From: Halomarina oriensis
GTDB taxonomy: Archaea; Halobacteriota; Halobacteria; Halobacteriales; Haloarculaceae
Direction: 5' to 3'
DNA: 64,000 bases
Assembly (NCBI RefSeq): GCF_009791395.1
Contig: NZ_WSZK01000015.1
Span: forward strand, 744,001-808,000
Shown piece by piece: positions 6,805 through 16,726 of the stretch. Position 1 is the stretch's first letter, and each line of letters starts with the position of its first letter. A model generated the notes under the pieces. That model was not told where the DNA came from. It saw nothing but the letters and a program-made list of their open reading frames with translations, and did no database searches. Position numbers and translations under genes: made by a program.

Positions 6805-8493
6805 ATGAACACAGATTCGGATACCGACGACGGGCCTGCGGATGGTGAACACTCCGATGGCCGGGAGGACCGCCACGACGACCACGACCGACCGGACGCC
6901 GGTGACGGCGGGGACGGGTCGGGGACCGTCCACACGACGAGCGACGAGGAGACGGGCGACCGCTTCGACGACGACTCCGTCACCGCCGAACGACGGCGCG
7001 GCGAGCGGCGGCCGGCGAGCGACGCCACCGCCGCCGACCGACCGGGAACCACCATCGACCCGTCGACCGACCCCGACCCCGAGTCCGCACCGGGGCCGGA
7101 CGAGGCCTCGCCGGGACTGTTCGACGACCTGCTGAGCGGCGAACCCATCTTCGAGAACAAGGAGGTCCTCAGACCGTCGTACACGCCCCGTCGACTCCCG
7201 CACCGCGAGGAGCAGATCAACAACATGGCGACCATCCTCGTCACCGCCCTGCGCGGGGATACGCCGTCGAACATCCTCATCTACGGGAAGACGGGGACCG
7301 GAAAGACGGCGAGCGCGAAGTTCGTCAGCGACGAACTGGAGACCACCTCCCAGAAGTACGAGGTGCCGTGTGAGGTCCAGTACATCAACTGCGAGGTGAC
7401 CGACACGCAGTACCGCGTGCTCGCCCAGCTCGCCAACAAGTTCATCGACGAGAACGTCGCGTACATCACCGAGGAACTGGAGCGTCTCGACGCCCGGCGC
7501 GACGACCTCGACGACGGAACCGCCAGCATCGAGGAGACGGCGTTCGACGACCGCGAGGCGCTCGACACCCGCATCGAGAACCTCGAAGCGGACCGTGAGG
7601 AGTTCGAACCGGTCCCGATGACCGGGTGGCCGACCGACCGCGTCTACTCGACGTTCTTCGAGGCGGTCGACTACCGCGAACGCGTCGTCGTCATCATGCT
7701 CGACGAGATCGACAAACTCGTCGAGAAATCGGGCGACGACACGCTGTACAACCTCTCGCGGATGAACTCCGAACTGGAGAACTCGCGGGTCTCCATCATG
7801 GGTATCTCGAACGACCTGAAGTTCACGGACTTCCTCGACCCACGCGTCAAGTCGAGTCTCGGCGAGGAGGAGATCGTCTTCCCGCCGTACGACGCCACCC
7901 AGCTCCGGGACATCCTCCAGCACCGGTCGGACATCGCCTTCAAACCCGACACGCTCTCCGAGGACGTCATCCCGCTGTGTGCGGCGTTCGCTGCCCAAGA
8001 ACACGGCGACGCGCGACGTGCGCTCGACCTGTTACGGACGGCGGGCGAACTCGCAGAACGCGACCGGACCGAGAACATCCACGAGGAACACGTCCGTCGC
8101 GCCCAGGAGAAGATCGAACTGGACCGCGTCGTCGAGGTGGTTCGAACCCTCCCGACGCAGTCGAAACTCGTCCTCTACGCCGTCATCCTGCTGGAAGAGA
8201 ACGGCGTCCACAACATTAACACCGGCGAGGTGTTCAACATCTACAAACGCCTCTGTGCGGAGATCGACATGGACGTACTCACCCAGCGTCGGGTGACCGA
8301 CCTCATCTCCGAACTCGACATGCTCGGCATCGTCAACGCCGTCGTCGTCTCGAAGGGCCGCTACGGCCGCACGAAGGAGATGAGCCTCTCGGTTCCCCTC
8401 GACGAGACCAAGAGCGTCCTGCTGGCCGACTCCCGACTCGGCGAGGTCGAGGACGCCCAGCCGTTCGTCCAGGCCCGCTTCGACGACTCCTGA
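6805..8493 (+). CDS. orc1: Orc1/Cdc6 replication initiator
   Basis: A 562-aa initiator ATPase. An acidic low-complexity tail (about 1-105) precedes the AAA+ domain with Walker A GKTGTGKT (about 161-168), Walker B MLDEID (about 298-303) and a long charged insertion between them (about 215-265) seen in oriC1-linked haloarchaeal Orc1 proteins. Sensor 1 is MGISND. A C-terminal winged helix follows (about 450-562). The ATG at 6805 begins the acidic tail; upstream in-frame sequence is not protein-like. ORB boxes lie immediately upstream, the last one 8 bases before the start. An AT-rich promoter-like stretch (ATACTTAATTG) is at about 6651-6661. Confidence 0.95.
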   Translation: MNTDSDTDDGPADGEHSDGREDRHDDHDRPDAGDGGDGSGTVHTTSDEETGDRFDDDSVTAERRRGERRPASDATAADRPGTTIDPSTDPDPESAPGPDEASPGLFDDLLSGEPIFENKEVLRPSYTPRRLPHREEQINNMATILVTALRGDTPSNILIYGKTGTGKTASAKFVSDELETTSQKYEVPCEVQYINCEVTDTQYRVLAQLANKFIDENVAYITEELERLDARRDDLDDGTASIEETAFDDREALDTRIENLEADREEFEPVPMTGWPTDRVYSTFFEAVDYRERVVVIMLDEIDKLVEKSGDDTLYNLSRMNSELENSRVSIMGISNDLKFTDFLDPRVKSSLGEEEIVFPPYDATQLRDILQHRSDIAFKPDTLSEDVIPLCAAFAAQEHGDARRALDLLRTAGELAERDRTENIHEEHVRRAQEKIELDRVVEVVRTLPTQSKLVLYAVILLEENGVHNINTGEVFNIYKRLCAEIDMDVLTQRRVTDLISELDMLGIVNAVVVSKGRYGRTKEMSLSVPLDETKSVLLADSRLGEVEDAQPFVQARFDDS

Positions 8494-8705
8494 ACGACCG
8501 TCCCGCCGTTCGCCTGCCGTCACCGTCCGCCCGACCACGCCGTCCGGTTCTCACCGACGAACTGTTACGACAGCGACCCGTCCGTTTCGTGTCGAGAGTC
8601 GTGGCTGTCAGCACACTGACGTCGGAGACTGGTGAGTAGCGGCCGATGAGTGATGTTGGCATAGCGTGTGGCTCCAGTCGAAACGGTACTCTGGGTCGCC
8701 GTCGG

Positions 8706-9491
8706 TCACACCGACCGGGCGTCGAACGCCAGTGCGAGCGCACCGGTCAGTCCTGCCGCGAGGGTCGTGAGGGTGCCGCCACTGCCGCCGAGGAGGCCGA
8801 ACAGTAGTCGGACGTGTCCCAGCAGCGGGATACGGAACTCCGCGGTACCGACGACCCAGTCGGGGTCGACGGGGTTGTCGGCGATACCGGCGACCTGATC
8901 GTACTGGCCGTTGGTCGCGCCGTTGTCACCCTTCGTGATGAACCCGGCGTTGGGGGCGGGGCAGGCGGGGAGCGCGGTGTCGGTGATGGGGTCGTCGTCT
9001 GTCTCACAGGCGTCGTACCGACCGACGTACTCCGGGTTCGCGCGGTCGTACCAGTTCTCGCCGTCCTCGACCCAGAACATCGCGCGATGGATGATGGGGG
9101 TGGCGAATCGGCTCCCGTCCGGTTCGTAGACGATGACGTCTCCGGGTCGAGAGAACTTCGTGTAGCCGGTCTCCTGACCGGTTCGATAGGTGACGACGCC
9201 CGTCGACTCCCCGTTCGAGACGGTCGCCGCGCCGTCGGCGAGTCGTTCCTCTTCCATCACGAACACGAGGTCGCCCTTCGAGATGTGTGGCTCCATGCTC
9301 TCGGACTCGATTGCGACGAGCGGGGGCCAGATGCCGCTGACGGCGAACAGGAGTGCGCCGACCAGCGCTACCGCCGCGACGCTCCCCGCGACCTCGCGGA
9401 CGTAGACGACGGCTTCGTGGTCGGTGGTGAAGAGCCAACGAATCCAACCGAATCCAACCGGTCGCTCGCCCTCCTCACCGGGGTCTTTCAT
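8706..9491 (-). CDS. Signal peptidase I, archaeal Sec11-like
   Basis: A 261-aa family S26 membrane protease. A transmembrane helix (about 37-58) precedes the catalytic serine in ESESMEPH (Ser65). The second conserved site is TPIIHRAMF and the Asp box is GFITKGDNGATN. A C-terminal hydrophobic segment ends the protein. It cleaves Sec signal peptides on the outer face of the membrane. The ATG at 9491 is chosen over a GTG three codons upstream. It lies between orc1 and the DP1 gene, a neighbourhood I recall from other haloarchaeal origins. Confidence 0.9.
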   Translation of the reverse strand: MKDPGEEGERPVGFGWIRWLFTTDHEAVVYVREVAGSVAAVALVGALLFAVSGIWPPLVAIESESMEPHISKGDLVFVMEEERLADGAATVSNGESTGVVTYRTGQETGYTKFSRPGDVIVYEPDGSRFATPIIHRAMFWVEDGENWYDRANPEYVGRYDACETDDDPITDTALPACPAPNAGFITKGDNGATNGQYDQVAGIADNPVDPDWVVGTAEFRIPLLGHVRLLFGLLGGSGGTLTTLAAGLTGALALAFDARSV

Positions 9492-9636
9492 CGTCACCAC
9501 CTATCTCACCGGAGCGTTTCAACCTTCTGTCTCCCGTGTTCGTGGCTGATTCCGCCGTCCGACGCCCGCTGACGGTCGTCCTCGGCACGGCCGTGTCGAC
9601 GCTCGGGGCCACGCGCCGACCCGACCGGAGACGCTA

Positions 9637-9645
9637 CGTTTTTGC
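9637..9645 (+). promoter_or_regulatory. Promoter box CGTTTTTGC for DP1
   Basis: The box lies 23-31 bases before the GTG at 9668, the TATA position of a leaderless transcript. Similar boxes precede several other genes in this window. Confidence 0.5.
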
Positions 9646-9667
9646 TGCCACCGACGGACTCTGGGGT

Positions 9668-11231
9668 GTGCCACTGGAGACACCCCAGCGAATCGTCACC
9701 GAACTCGCGCGCCGCGGCTACAACGCCGACCGCGAGGCGGTGACACTGCTCGCGGGTGCCTCCGACCCCGAACGTGCGCTCGCGGCCGCCCTCGACACCG
9801 TCCCCGACCACGCCCTCAAACTCTCGGCCGACCACGTCCGCGAGACGCTGGACCGCGGCGCGGTCCCGGACCCGACGGCCGCTCCGACCGACGCCTCCCC
9901 GAAACCCGCAGCCTCCGGCGACGGCGACCCCCCCCGTTTCCGATGCAGCGCCCGAGCACTCGGCGACGACGGACGGAACCGGAGTTGCAGTGGAAGCGGA
10001 GGGGTCGGCGGTCGGCGGCCGCTCGCCCGTCCCCGCCACCATCACCGGTGACGTCACCGGTCGGTCGACCGGCACCGGCGAGTACGACGAGTTCGTGACG
10101 GTGTTCCGCGACCGCTACGAGCGCCTCTCGAAGGTGCTCCGTGGCCGCGTCACCCACCGCCCCACCGGGTCGCTCGAATCCAGCCCCGGCGGCGAGGACG
10201 CCGCGCTCATCGGGATGGTCAACGACGTGCGCTCGACGGCCAGCGGGCACTGGCTGGTCGAACTCGAGGACACGCAGGGCGTCTTCCCCTGTCTCGTGAT
10301 GAAGGACAAACCCATCGCCGAACTCGTCGACCAGCTACTGCTGGACGAGGTCGTCGCCGTCGACGGGACACTCAGCGGGGACGGCAGCATCCTGTTCGTC
10401 GACTCGCTGCACTTCCCCGACATCCCCCGCACCCACCGCCCGAACACCGCCGACCGCCACGTCCAGGCGGCGCTCGTCTCCGACGTCCACGTCGGCAGCC
10501 AGGAGTTCATGGGCGAGGCGTGGTCGCGGTTCGCCGACTGGCTCCACACCGCCGAAGCCGAGTCAGTGGAGTACCTCCTCATCGCCGGCGACATGGTCGA
10601 GGGCGTCGGCGTCTACCCGAACCAGGACGAGGAACTCTCCATCGTCGACATCTACGAGCAGTACGAGGCGTTCTCGGAACACCTCAAGGAGGTGCCCGGC
10701 GACATGGAGATCGTCATGATTCCGGGCAACCACGACGCGGTCCGCCTCGCCGAACCCCAACCCGGCTTCACCGAGGAGCTCCGGGACATTTTGAACGCTC
10801 ACGACGCCCGTATCTCGGGGAACCCCTCGATGGTCTCCGTCGAGGGGGTCGACGTCCTCATGTACCACGGCGTCTCGCTGGACGAGGTCATCGCCGAACT
10901 CCCCGAGGAGAAAGCCAGCTACGACGAACCGCACAAGGCGATGTACCAGCTGCTCAAGAAGCGCCACGTCGCCCCACAGTACGGCGGCCACACCCGCCTC
11001 GCGCCCGAGGAACGCGACTACCTCGTCATGGAGGCGGTGCCCGACGTCTTCCACACGGGCCACGTCCACAAACTCGGCTGGGGGAAGTACCACAACGTGC
11101 TCGCCATCAACTCCGGCTGCTGGCAGGAACAGACCGACTTCCAGAAGTCCGTCAACATCGAACCCGACCACGCGTTCGCGCCCATCCTCGATTTGGACAC
11201 GCTGAACTTGACGGTCCGCGATTTCAACTAG
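9668..11231 (+). CDS. dp1: DNA polymerase D small subunit DP1, frameshifted
   Basis: The gene is split over two frames. The N-terminal part runs from the GTG at 9668 (VPLETPQRIVTELARRGYNA) in one frame. At 9928-9935 is a run of eight C; removing one C joins it to the second frame, which continues to 11231. The joined protein would be about 520 aa, the family size. It has an OB fold (IGMVNDVRSTASGHWLVELE) and a phosphoesterase/nuclease domain with SDVHVG, GDMVEG, PGNHD, MYHGVS and HTGHVHKLG. DP1 partners DP2 in the replicative polymerase and supplies 3'-5' exonuclease. The downstream frame is intact, so sequencing error or very recent mutation is likely. Confidence 0.85.
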
Positions 11232-11235
11232 AACC

Positions 11236-11381
11236 CACCTTTTGCTGCGCTCGTTCGCGTCGCTCACTCGCTGGCAAAATCTGGACCAAAAGCCTCGTCG
11301 TTCCCTACGGTCACTCCTCGGCCCGCTCGCTCACTGCGTTCACTCACGGTACGATTCCCTGCCACGGTTTGCTCGGACTGC
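11236..11381. repeat. REP-like low-complexity gene end
   Basis: The region after DP1 is made of CGCTCGTTCGCGTCGCTCAC-type words and related pieces, as seen after several other genes here (24684, 44420, 54828). No ORF is supported. Confidence 0.35.
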
Positions 11382-11777
11382 CTACGCCAACCCGCGACTG
11401 CCGAGCGCGCGTTCCAGTCGAACCGTCCCCATCGCCAGGACGAACACCGCCGTTCCGCCGAGGGAGACCGTGAGGAACCAGCGCGGGATGTAGAGGAACG
11501 ACCCCACTCCGGTGACGAGGAGGCCGAACGTCCCGGCGACGACAGCGTCACAGAACGCGAGTGCCTTCGCGGCGAGGACGACCCGGCCGTCGAACGCTCG
11601 CTCGTCGAACGTTCGGGTGGCGAGGCCGACGAGGACGAACCGGACGAGGAGGTACGTCCCGAGGAAGGACAGACTCGCAGCGACGAGTCCGAGGACGAGG
11701 CTGGACACGAGCCAGAGCGGGTCCGGACCGTTCTGTGGAACCTGTGGGACCGGTGTGCCTGCTTGGAGGGGGTTCAT
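11382..11777 (-). CDS. Three-helix membrane protein, unknown function
   Basis: A 131-aa protein with hydrophobic segments at about residues 22-52, 66-98 and 101-120 and a proline-rich N-terminus ([20 protein letters not shown]). No enzyme motif is visible. The ATG at 11777 is the first residue of the conserved-looking part; the longer open frame upstream is antisense to pyrE and is rejected. It is divergent from pyrE with about 90 bp between starts. Confidence 0.7.
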   Translation of the reverse strand: MNPLQAGTPVPQVPQNGPDPLWLVSSLVLGLVAASLSFLGTYLLVRFVLVGLATRTFDERAFDGRVVLAAKALAFCDAVVAGTFGLLVTGVGSFLYIPRWFLTVSLGGTAVFVLAMGTVRLERALGSRGLA

Positions 11778-11867
11778 ACCGTCCTGTTTTCGAGCGTGAA
11801 CAAAGCTCTTCGGACCACCGCAGCGCGCTCCGGGACGCTTACAACGTCGCCTCGCAGAGCCACGCAC

Positions 11868-12401
11868 ATGAGCGACACCCAGCGACTCATCGACGCGCTT
11901 CGGGCGGCCGAGGCGGTCCGCTTCGGCGAGTTCGAACTCTCCCACGGCGGCACGTCGGACTACTACGTCGACAAGTACCTCTTCGAGACGGACCCGACGT
12001 GTCTCGAACTCGTCGCCGTGGCGTTCGCCGAGCGCACGGCGGACGTCTCGAAACTCGCCGGCGTCGCACTCGGTGGGGTCCCCCTCGTCGCGGCGACGAG
12101 CGTCGAGACCGGCACACCGTACGTCATCGCGCGGAAGAAGGCCAAGGAGTACGGCACCGGAAACCGCATCGAGGGCCGCCTCGACGACGGCGAAGAGGTC
12201 GTCGTCCTCGAAGACATCGCGACGACGGGCCAGAGCGCGCTCGACGCCGCCGAGGCACTCCGGGAGGCCGGTGCCGAGGTCGGTCGGGTCATCGTGGTCG
12301 TCGACCGTGAGGAGGGTGCCCGCGACCTGCTCCGCGAACACGACCTCGAACTGGAGTCGCTCGTCACCGCGAGCGACCTGCTGGCCGACGAGGAGCAGTA
12401 G
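11868..12401 (+). CDS. pyrE: Orotate phosphoribosyltransferase
   Basis: A 177-aa type I phosphoribosyltransferase. The PRPP-binding motif is [21 protein letters not shown] (about residues 112-132). The N-terminal orotate-binding loop is [18 protein letters not shown], and [10 protein letters not shown] gives the flexible catalytic lysines. It makes OMP in pyrimidine synthesis. The ATG at 11868 (MSDTQRL) matches the usual haloarchaeal length. pyrD lies 21 kb away, so the pathway is not clustered in this window. Confidence 0.93.
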   Translation: MSDTQRLIDALRAAEAVRFGEFELSHGGTSDYYVDKYLFETDPTCLELVAVAFAERTADVSKLAGVALGGVPLVAATSVETGTPYVIARKKAKEYGTGNRIEGRLDDGEEVVVLEDIATTGQSALDAAEALREAGAEVGRVIVVVDREEGARDLLREHDLELESLVTASDLLADEEQ

Positions 12402-12470
12402 TTCGCTCGTCGGTTTCGCCGAATCTCACTCGTCAGAGAACCTATTGCTCTTCGTTTACGACTGAACACG

Positions 12471-12932
12471 ATGGTCCCCACCACACGCAGAGCGGTTCTC
12501 CGAACGGTCGGTGCCGGGGCACTCACGACGCTCGCCGGATGTAGCGTCTTCGACTCACCCGCCGACCCCGACCCGCTTCGCATCGGCAGCATCGGCATCA
12601 GGAACCACCACGACGAGGCCCACGAGGTGCGTGTCGAGGTGGTAGCGGACGGCGAGCGTCGATACACTGGAAGAACGGATATCGAGGCGGCGGAGGGTAA
12701 CTGAATGGGTTCGACCGTCACCCGTGCCAGTATCCTCGACTCGCTCCACCGTCCCGTCACCGTCCGGGCGAAACTCGCCGGCGAGGACTGGCACGAACGC
12801 GACTTCTCGGAGAGCCACGCGGACACACCGTGTATCGTCGTCTCCGTTCGTATCTCGGACGCTGGTGACGTCGACTTTCTCACGACGACCGGCTACGAGT
12901 GCGAATCGACCCCGACGCCGACCGACTCCTGA
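12471..12932 (+). pseudogene. Secreted lipoprotein gene broken by an in-frame TGA
   Basis: The first 77 codons encode a Tat-type signal (TTRRAVLRTVGAGALTTLAG) with lipobox LAGC at Cys24, then a beta-rich start (IGSIGIRNHHDEAHEVRVEV). An in-frame TGA at 12702-12704 stops it. The same frame continues from 12705 for 75 codons with matching secreted-domain character (TVRAKLAGEDWHERDF). The stop falls in mid-domain, and a change from TGG (Trp) is the simplest explanation. Read through, it would be a lipoprotein of about 153 aa. An ATG directly after the stop could restart translation, but that product would lack a signal. Confidence 0.65.
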
Positions 12933-12971
12933 GCGTCGTCACCCGACTCACGCCGTTTGCGATGGTCTGCC

Positions 12972-12996
12972 AACCCCTCCGTTTCGACTGCAGAAC
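12972..12996. promoter_or_regulatory. Solitary ORB-like box
   Basis: ACCCCTCCGTTTCGACTGCA with flanks matches the 3143-3169 box and the origin boxes. It lies between the convergent lipoprotein pseudogene and pdhC. Confidence 0.4.
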
Positions 12997-13067
12997 CGTG
13001 ACACTCCTCGCCGTCTGACGACCGACTCCGAAGGAGAACGGAGAGAAATCGAGCGACTGCGAGCCGA

Positions 13068-14624
13068 CTACTCCAGCAACAGGAGCGACGGGTTCTCCAG
13101 GTACTCCATGACGCGGTTCGTGAACGCGGCGGCCTGTGCGCCGTCGATGACGCGGTGGTCGATGGACAGGGAGAGCGTCATCACGTGGCGCGGGACGACC
13201 TCGCCGTCGACGACGCGCGGTTTCTCCTTGATGGCCCCCAGCCCGAGAATCGCCGTCTCGGGGAAGTTGATGATGGGGGTGGCGTACTCGCCGCCGATGG
13301 CCCCGAAGTTGGTGATGGTGAACGTCCCGTCTTGCATCTCCGTCCGGGAGATGGAGCGCTCGCGCGCCTTCTCGACGAGTTCGTTCATCTCCGAGGACAT
13401 CTGGAGCATCCCCTTCCGGTCGGCGTGCTTGACGACCGGGACCATCAGACCCGCGTCGGTGCCGACGGCGACGCCGACGTTGTAATCCTTCCGCAGGATT
13501 ATCTCCTCGCTCTCCTCGTCGAGCGTCGAGTTGAGATACGGAAACTCCTTGAGGCCCGCGACGACGGCCTTGATGACGAACGGCATGTACGTCAGTTTGA
13601 TGCCGCGTTCCTCGGCCACGTCCTTGAGGTCGCCGCGCGTGGCGACGAGTTCGGTGACGTCCACCTCGTCGTGGTGGGTGACGTGCGGGGCGGTGTACTT
13701 CGAGCGCGCCATCTGCTTGCCGATGGTGCGGCGGATGCCGCGGTACGGGACGCGTTCGTCCTCGGCGCTCTCGGAGGTGCCGGCCTGCACCGCTTCGGTG
13801 TCGGCCTCCTGAGCCGCCTGCATCGCCTCTGCGTACTGCGTGACCTGCTCGGGCGTGACGAACGCCTGTCCGTCGCGCTCCTCGTCGGTCGGGACGGCGT
13901 TCAGGTCGACGCCCTCGTCCTCGGCCAGCTTGCGGGTGGCCGGCGCGGCGAGCGTCCGCTCGCGGTCGGCGCTCTCGACGTTTGCAGCCTGTGCGCTCGA
14001 TGCGCCCGCGGAGCCACTGTCACCCTCGTCTCCCACGCGCTTCGTGGCGGACTTGACGCCGTCGGTCGGGGCCTCGGGAGCGTCGGACTCGTCGTCCGCC
14101 TCGCCACCGGAGTCGGCGTGTGCGCGCACGTCGGCGTCATTCACCCGGCCACCGGGACCGGAGCCGTCGACCTGCGCGATGTCGACGCCCAACTCGCGGG
14201 CGAGTCGACGGGCGCTCGGGGCGGCGAAGACGCGACCCTCGGGGGTCGAGACTTCTTCGGCATCGGCGCTCGCGCCGTTAGTCTCTGCCGCCTGTTCGGT
14301 ACCTGCGGTCTCCTCGGTGTCGCCCGCCGAGACGCCCTCGTCGTCGGCGCTGGTCGACTCCGACGCGCTCTCGCCGTCCTCGCCTTCGGTCTCGAAGACG
14401 ATGATGACGTTCCCGACCGGGACCATCTCGCCGGCCTCGGCGCGAATCTCCTTGACCGTCCCGTTGACGGGCGAGGGGACTTCGACGACGGCCTTGTCGG
14501 TCTCGGCCTCGGCGACCGGCTGGTCCTCGCTGACCGGGTCGCCCTCTTCGACGAGCCAGTTGACGATCTCGGCCTCCGTCAGGCCCTCCCCGACGTCGGG
14601 GAGTTTGAACTCGCGGACGCCCAT
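13068..14624 (-). CDS. pdhC: 2-oxoacid dehydrogenase E2, dihydrolipoamide acyltransferase
   Basis: A 518-aa E2. It has one lipoyl domain (residues 1-80) with the lipoylated Lys in ETDKAVVEV, then an acidic linker. Two peripheral-subunit-binding-like segments follow, at about 129-170 (FAAPSARRLARELGVDIAQV) and about 230-270. The catalytic domain (about 290-518) ends with the active-site motif SIDHRVIDGAQAA. The gene abuts E1beta with no spacer. Substrate is pyruvate or a branched-chain 2-oxoacid; sequence alone does not settle this. No E3 gene follows, unlike the usual haloarchaeal cluster. Confidence 0.92.
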   Translation of the reverse strand: MGVREFKLPDVGEGLTEAEIVNWLVEEGDPVSEDQPVAEAETDKAVVEVPSPVNGTVKEIRAEAGEMVPVGNVIIVFETEGEDGESASESTSADDEGVSAGDTEETAGTEQAAETNGASADAEEVSTPEGRVFAAPSARRLARELGVDIAQVDGSGPGGRVNDADVRAHADSGGEADDESDAPEAPTDGVKSATKRVGDEGDSGSAGASSAQAANVESADRERTLAAPATRKLAEDEGVDLNAVPTDEERDGQAFVTPEQVTQYAEAMQAAQEADTEAVQAGTSESAEDERVPYRGIRRTIGKQMARSKYTAPHVTHHDEVDVTELVATRGDLKDVAEERGIKLTYMPFVIKAVVAGLKEFPYLNSTLDEESEEIILRKDYNVGVAVGTDAGLMVPVVKHADRKGMLQMSSEMNELVEKARERSISRTEMQDGTFTITNFGAIGGEYATPIINFPETAILGLGAIKEKPRVVDGEVVPRHVMTLSLSIDHRVIDGAQAAAFTNRVMEYLENPSLLLLE

Positions 14625-15626
14625 CTAGAACTCCACCGCCTCGCGGATGCCGTCCGCGACACGGGCCTTCTCGGGCAGGTAGTAGTCTTCCAGTGCGTAC
14701 AGCGGGAACGGGACGTCGAAACCGGTGATGCGCTTGACGGGCGCTTCCTGGTAGAGCAGCGCCTCCTCCTGAATCGTCGCCGTAATCTCGCCGGCGAGAC
14801 CGCCCGTCTGGGGGGCCTCGTGGACGACGGCGGCGCGACCGGTCTTCTTGAACGACTCGACGATGGTCTCGGTGTCCATCGGCGAGAGCGTCCGCAGGTC
14901 GACGACCTCGACGTCGATACCGTCCTCGGCGAGGTCCTCGGCGGCCTCCATCGTCGGGCGGGTCATCGCCCCCCACGTGAACACCGAGATGTCGGTGCCC
15001 TCGCGGCGGACGGCGGCCTTCCCGAGTTCGACGGTGTAGGTGTCGTCGGGCACCTCCTCGCGGAACGCGCGGTAGATGAGCTTCGGTTCGAGGAAGATGA
15101 CCGGGTCGGGGTCACGAATCGAGGCTGCGAGCAGCCCCTTCGTGTCGTAGGGTGTCGACGGGATGACGACCTTGAGGCCCGGTTCGTGGACGTAGAACGC
15201 CTCCTTCGACTCGGAGTGGTGTTCCGGTGCGCGGATACCGCCGCCGTAGGGTGCGCGGACGACCATCGAGGCCGTGTAGCGACCGCGCGAGCGGTTTCGC
15301 AGGCGTGCGGCGTGGCTGACGATCTGGTCGAACGCCGGGTACATGAACCCGGAGAACTGCATCTCGGCGACCGGCTTCAGGCCGTAGGCGGCCATGCCGA
15401 CGGCGGTGCCGGCGATGCCGGACTCGGCGAGCGGGGTGTCGATGACGCGCTCGTCACCGAACTCGTCCCACAGGCCCTCCGTCGCGCGGAAGACGCCGCC
15501 GTTCTTCCCGACGTCCTCGCCCATGACGATGACGTCGTCGTCCCGTTCCAGTTCGCCGTACAGGCCGTCGCGGACCGCCTGCACGAGCGTCAGATTCTGT
15601 GTCGACTGCTGGTCTTGCGTACTCAT
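14625..15626 (-). CDS. pdhB: 2-oxoacid dehydrogenase E1 component, beta subunit
   Basis: A 333-aa transketolase-like beta subunit. Typical stretches are [54 protein letters not shown] and [12 protein letters not shown]. It pairs with E1alpha to form the thiamine-diphosphate decarboxylase. The start (MSTQDQQS) overlaps the E1alpha stop by four bases (ATGA), so translation is coupled. The much longer open frame upstream is antisense-like shadow and not used. Confidence 0.93.
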   Translation of the reverse strand: MSTQDQQSTQNLTLVQAVRDGLYGELERDDDVIVMGEDVGKNGGVFRATEGLWDEFGDERVIDTPLAESGIAGTAVGMAAYGLKPVAEMQFSGFMYPAFDQIVSHAARLRNRSRGRYTASMVVRAPYGGGIRAPEHHSESKEAFYVHEPGLKVVIPSTPYDTKGLLAASIRDPDPVIFLEPKLIYRAFREEVPDDTYTVELGKAAVRREGTDISVFTWGAMTRPTMEAAEDLAEDGIDVEVVDLRTLSPMDTETIVESFKKTGRAAVVHEAPQTGGLAGEITATIQEEALLYQEAPVKRITGFDVPFPLYALEDYYLPEKARVADGIREAVEF

Positions 15627-16726
15627 TCGAGGAGTTCCTCGTCTCCGTGGCGTTCGCGTAGCTGTTCGAGGTGATCGAGCTGTTCCTGCAGGCGCTTGGG
15701 CATCTCCGCGTAGACGTCGGCGAACATCTCGGCGGGGTCGGGCCGTTCGGCGGCCTCGGCCGCGGAGATGGCCTCCGCCACCTCGTCTTCGATCTCCTGG
15801 TCCATGGCGTCGACCGACTCGTCGTCGAGCAGGCCGTTGTTCCGGAGGTACGATTCGAGGCGCGGAATCGGGTCTTTCGCCTTCCACTCCTCGACCTCGT
15901 CGTCCTCGCGGTAGACCGAGGGGTCGTCGGCGGTGGTGTGCGCACCGAAGCGGTACTGGACCGCCTCGATGAGCGTCGGGCGCAGTTGCCCCTCCGCGGG
16001 GTTCTTCGCCTTCTCGACGGCGTCGCGGGTCACCTTGTACACCGCGAGCGGGTCCATCCCGTCGACCTGCACGCCCTCGAAGCCGTAGCCGACGGCCTTC
16101 TGGGAGATGGTCTCGCTGGCGGTCTGGCGTTCGCGGGGGACCGAGATGGCCCACTGGTTGTTGTTACAGAAGAAGATGGCCGGCGCGTCGTAGACGCCCG
16201 CGAAGTTGAGGCCCTCGTGGAAGTCCCCCTCCGAGGTGGCACCGTCGCCGAAGTAGGTGAGAAACGCGTTCTCCTCGCCTTTCAGCTTCGATGCCCACGC
16301 CATGCCCGCCCCGTGGAGAATCTGCGTGGCGATGGGCACCGCGATGGTGAACACGTTCTGTTCGTCCATCCGGTTGGCGCGTTCGTCGCCCATCCAGTAG
16401 CGCAGCGACTGGTCGAGGCCGACGCCGCGGACGTACACCGAGGCGTGTTCGCGGTACGACGGGATGACCCAGTCGTCGGGGTCGAGCGCCGCCGCGCTGC
16501 CGACCTGTGCGCCCTCCTGGCCCGAGAGCGGTGGGTACGTCCCCATCCGTCCCTGGCGCTGGAGGCTCACCGCACGCTGGTCGAAGTGGCGCGCGGTGGC
16601 CATCGCACGGTACATCGAGACGAGGGTGTCGTCGTCGAGGTCCGGTACCTCGGCACCGTCGCGGACACGGCCGTCCTCGTCGAGAATCTGGACGCGCTCG
16701 CGCGGGTCGCGCTGGAGCGTACTCAT
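15623..16726 (-). CDS. pdhA: 2-oxoacid dehydrogenase E1 component, alpha subunit
   Basis: A 367-aa alpha subunit. It carries the thiamine-diphosphate motif [20 protein letters not shown] ending in NNNQWAIS, and the phosphorylation-loop-like [16 protein letters not shown] ribosome-binding site lies directly before the ATG at 16726 and overlaps an alternative ATG at 16738, so I prefer 16726. Order is alpha-beta-E2, all overlapping or abutting: one operon. A TATA-like element on the minus strand (TTTTACG) is near 16779-16785. lipA upstream provides the lipoyl cofactor for the E2. Confidence 0.93.
   Translation of the reverse strand: MSTLQRDPRERVQILDEDGRVRDGAEVPDLDDDTLVSMYRAMATARHFDQRAVSLQRQGRMGTYPPLSGQEGAQVGSAAALDPDDWVIPSYREHASVYVRGVGLDQSLRYWMGDERANRMDEQNVFTIAVPIATQILHGAGMAWASKLKGEENAFLTYFGDGATSEGDFHEGLNFAGVYDAPAIFFCNNNQWAISVPRERQTASETISQKAVGYGFEGVQVDGMDPLAVYKVTRDAVEKAKNPAEGQLRPTLIEAVQYRFGAHTTADDPSVYREDDEVEEWKAKDPIPRLESYLRNNGLLDDESVDAMDQEIEDEVAEAISAAEAAERPDPAEMFADVYAEMPKRLQEQLDHLEQLRERHGDEELLE

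Noticed and set aside
6367-8004. Long minus-strand open frame (545 codons) opposite orc1
   Set aside because: Val/Arg/Asp-rich shadow of orc1; no family resemblance and it crosses the origin boxes.
8669-8690. CTCCAGTCGAAACGGTACTC near signal peptidase, similar to an ORB
   Set aside because: Has the CGAAACG core but lacks the G-rich tail shared by all other boxes.
12702-12704. In-frame TGA as possible selenocysteine codon
   Set aside because: No selenocysteine insertion system is known in haloarchaea and no SECIS-like hairpin was seen; a nonsense mutation is simpler.
13155-15674. 839-codon plus-strand open frame opposite pdhB/pdhC
   Set aside because: Antisense shadow caused by high GC; the minus strand encodes clear E1beta and E2.
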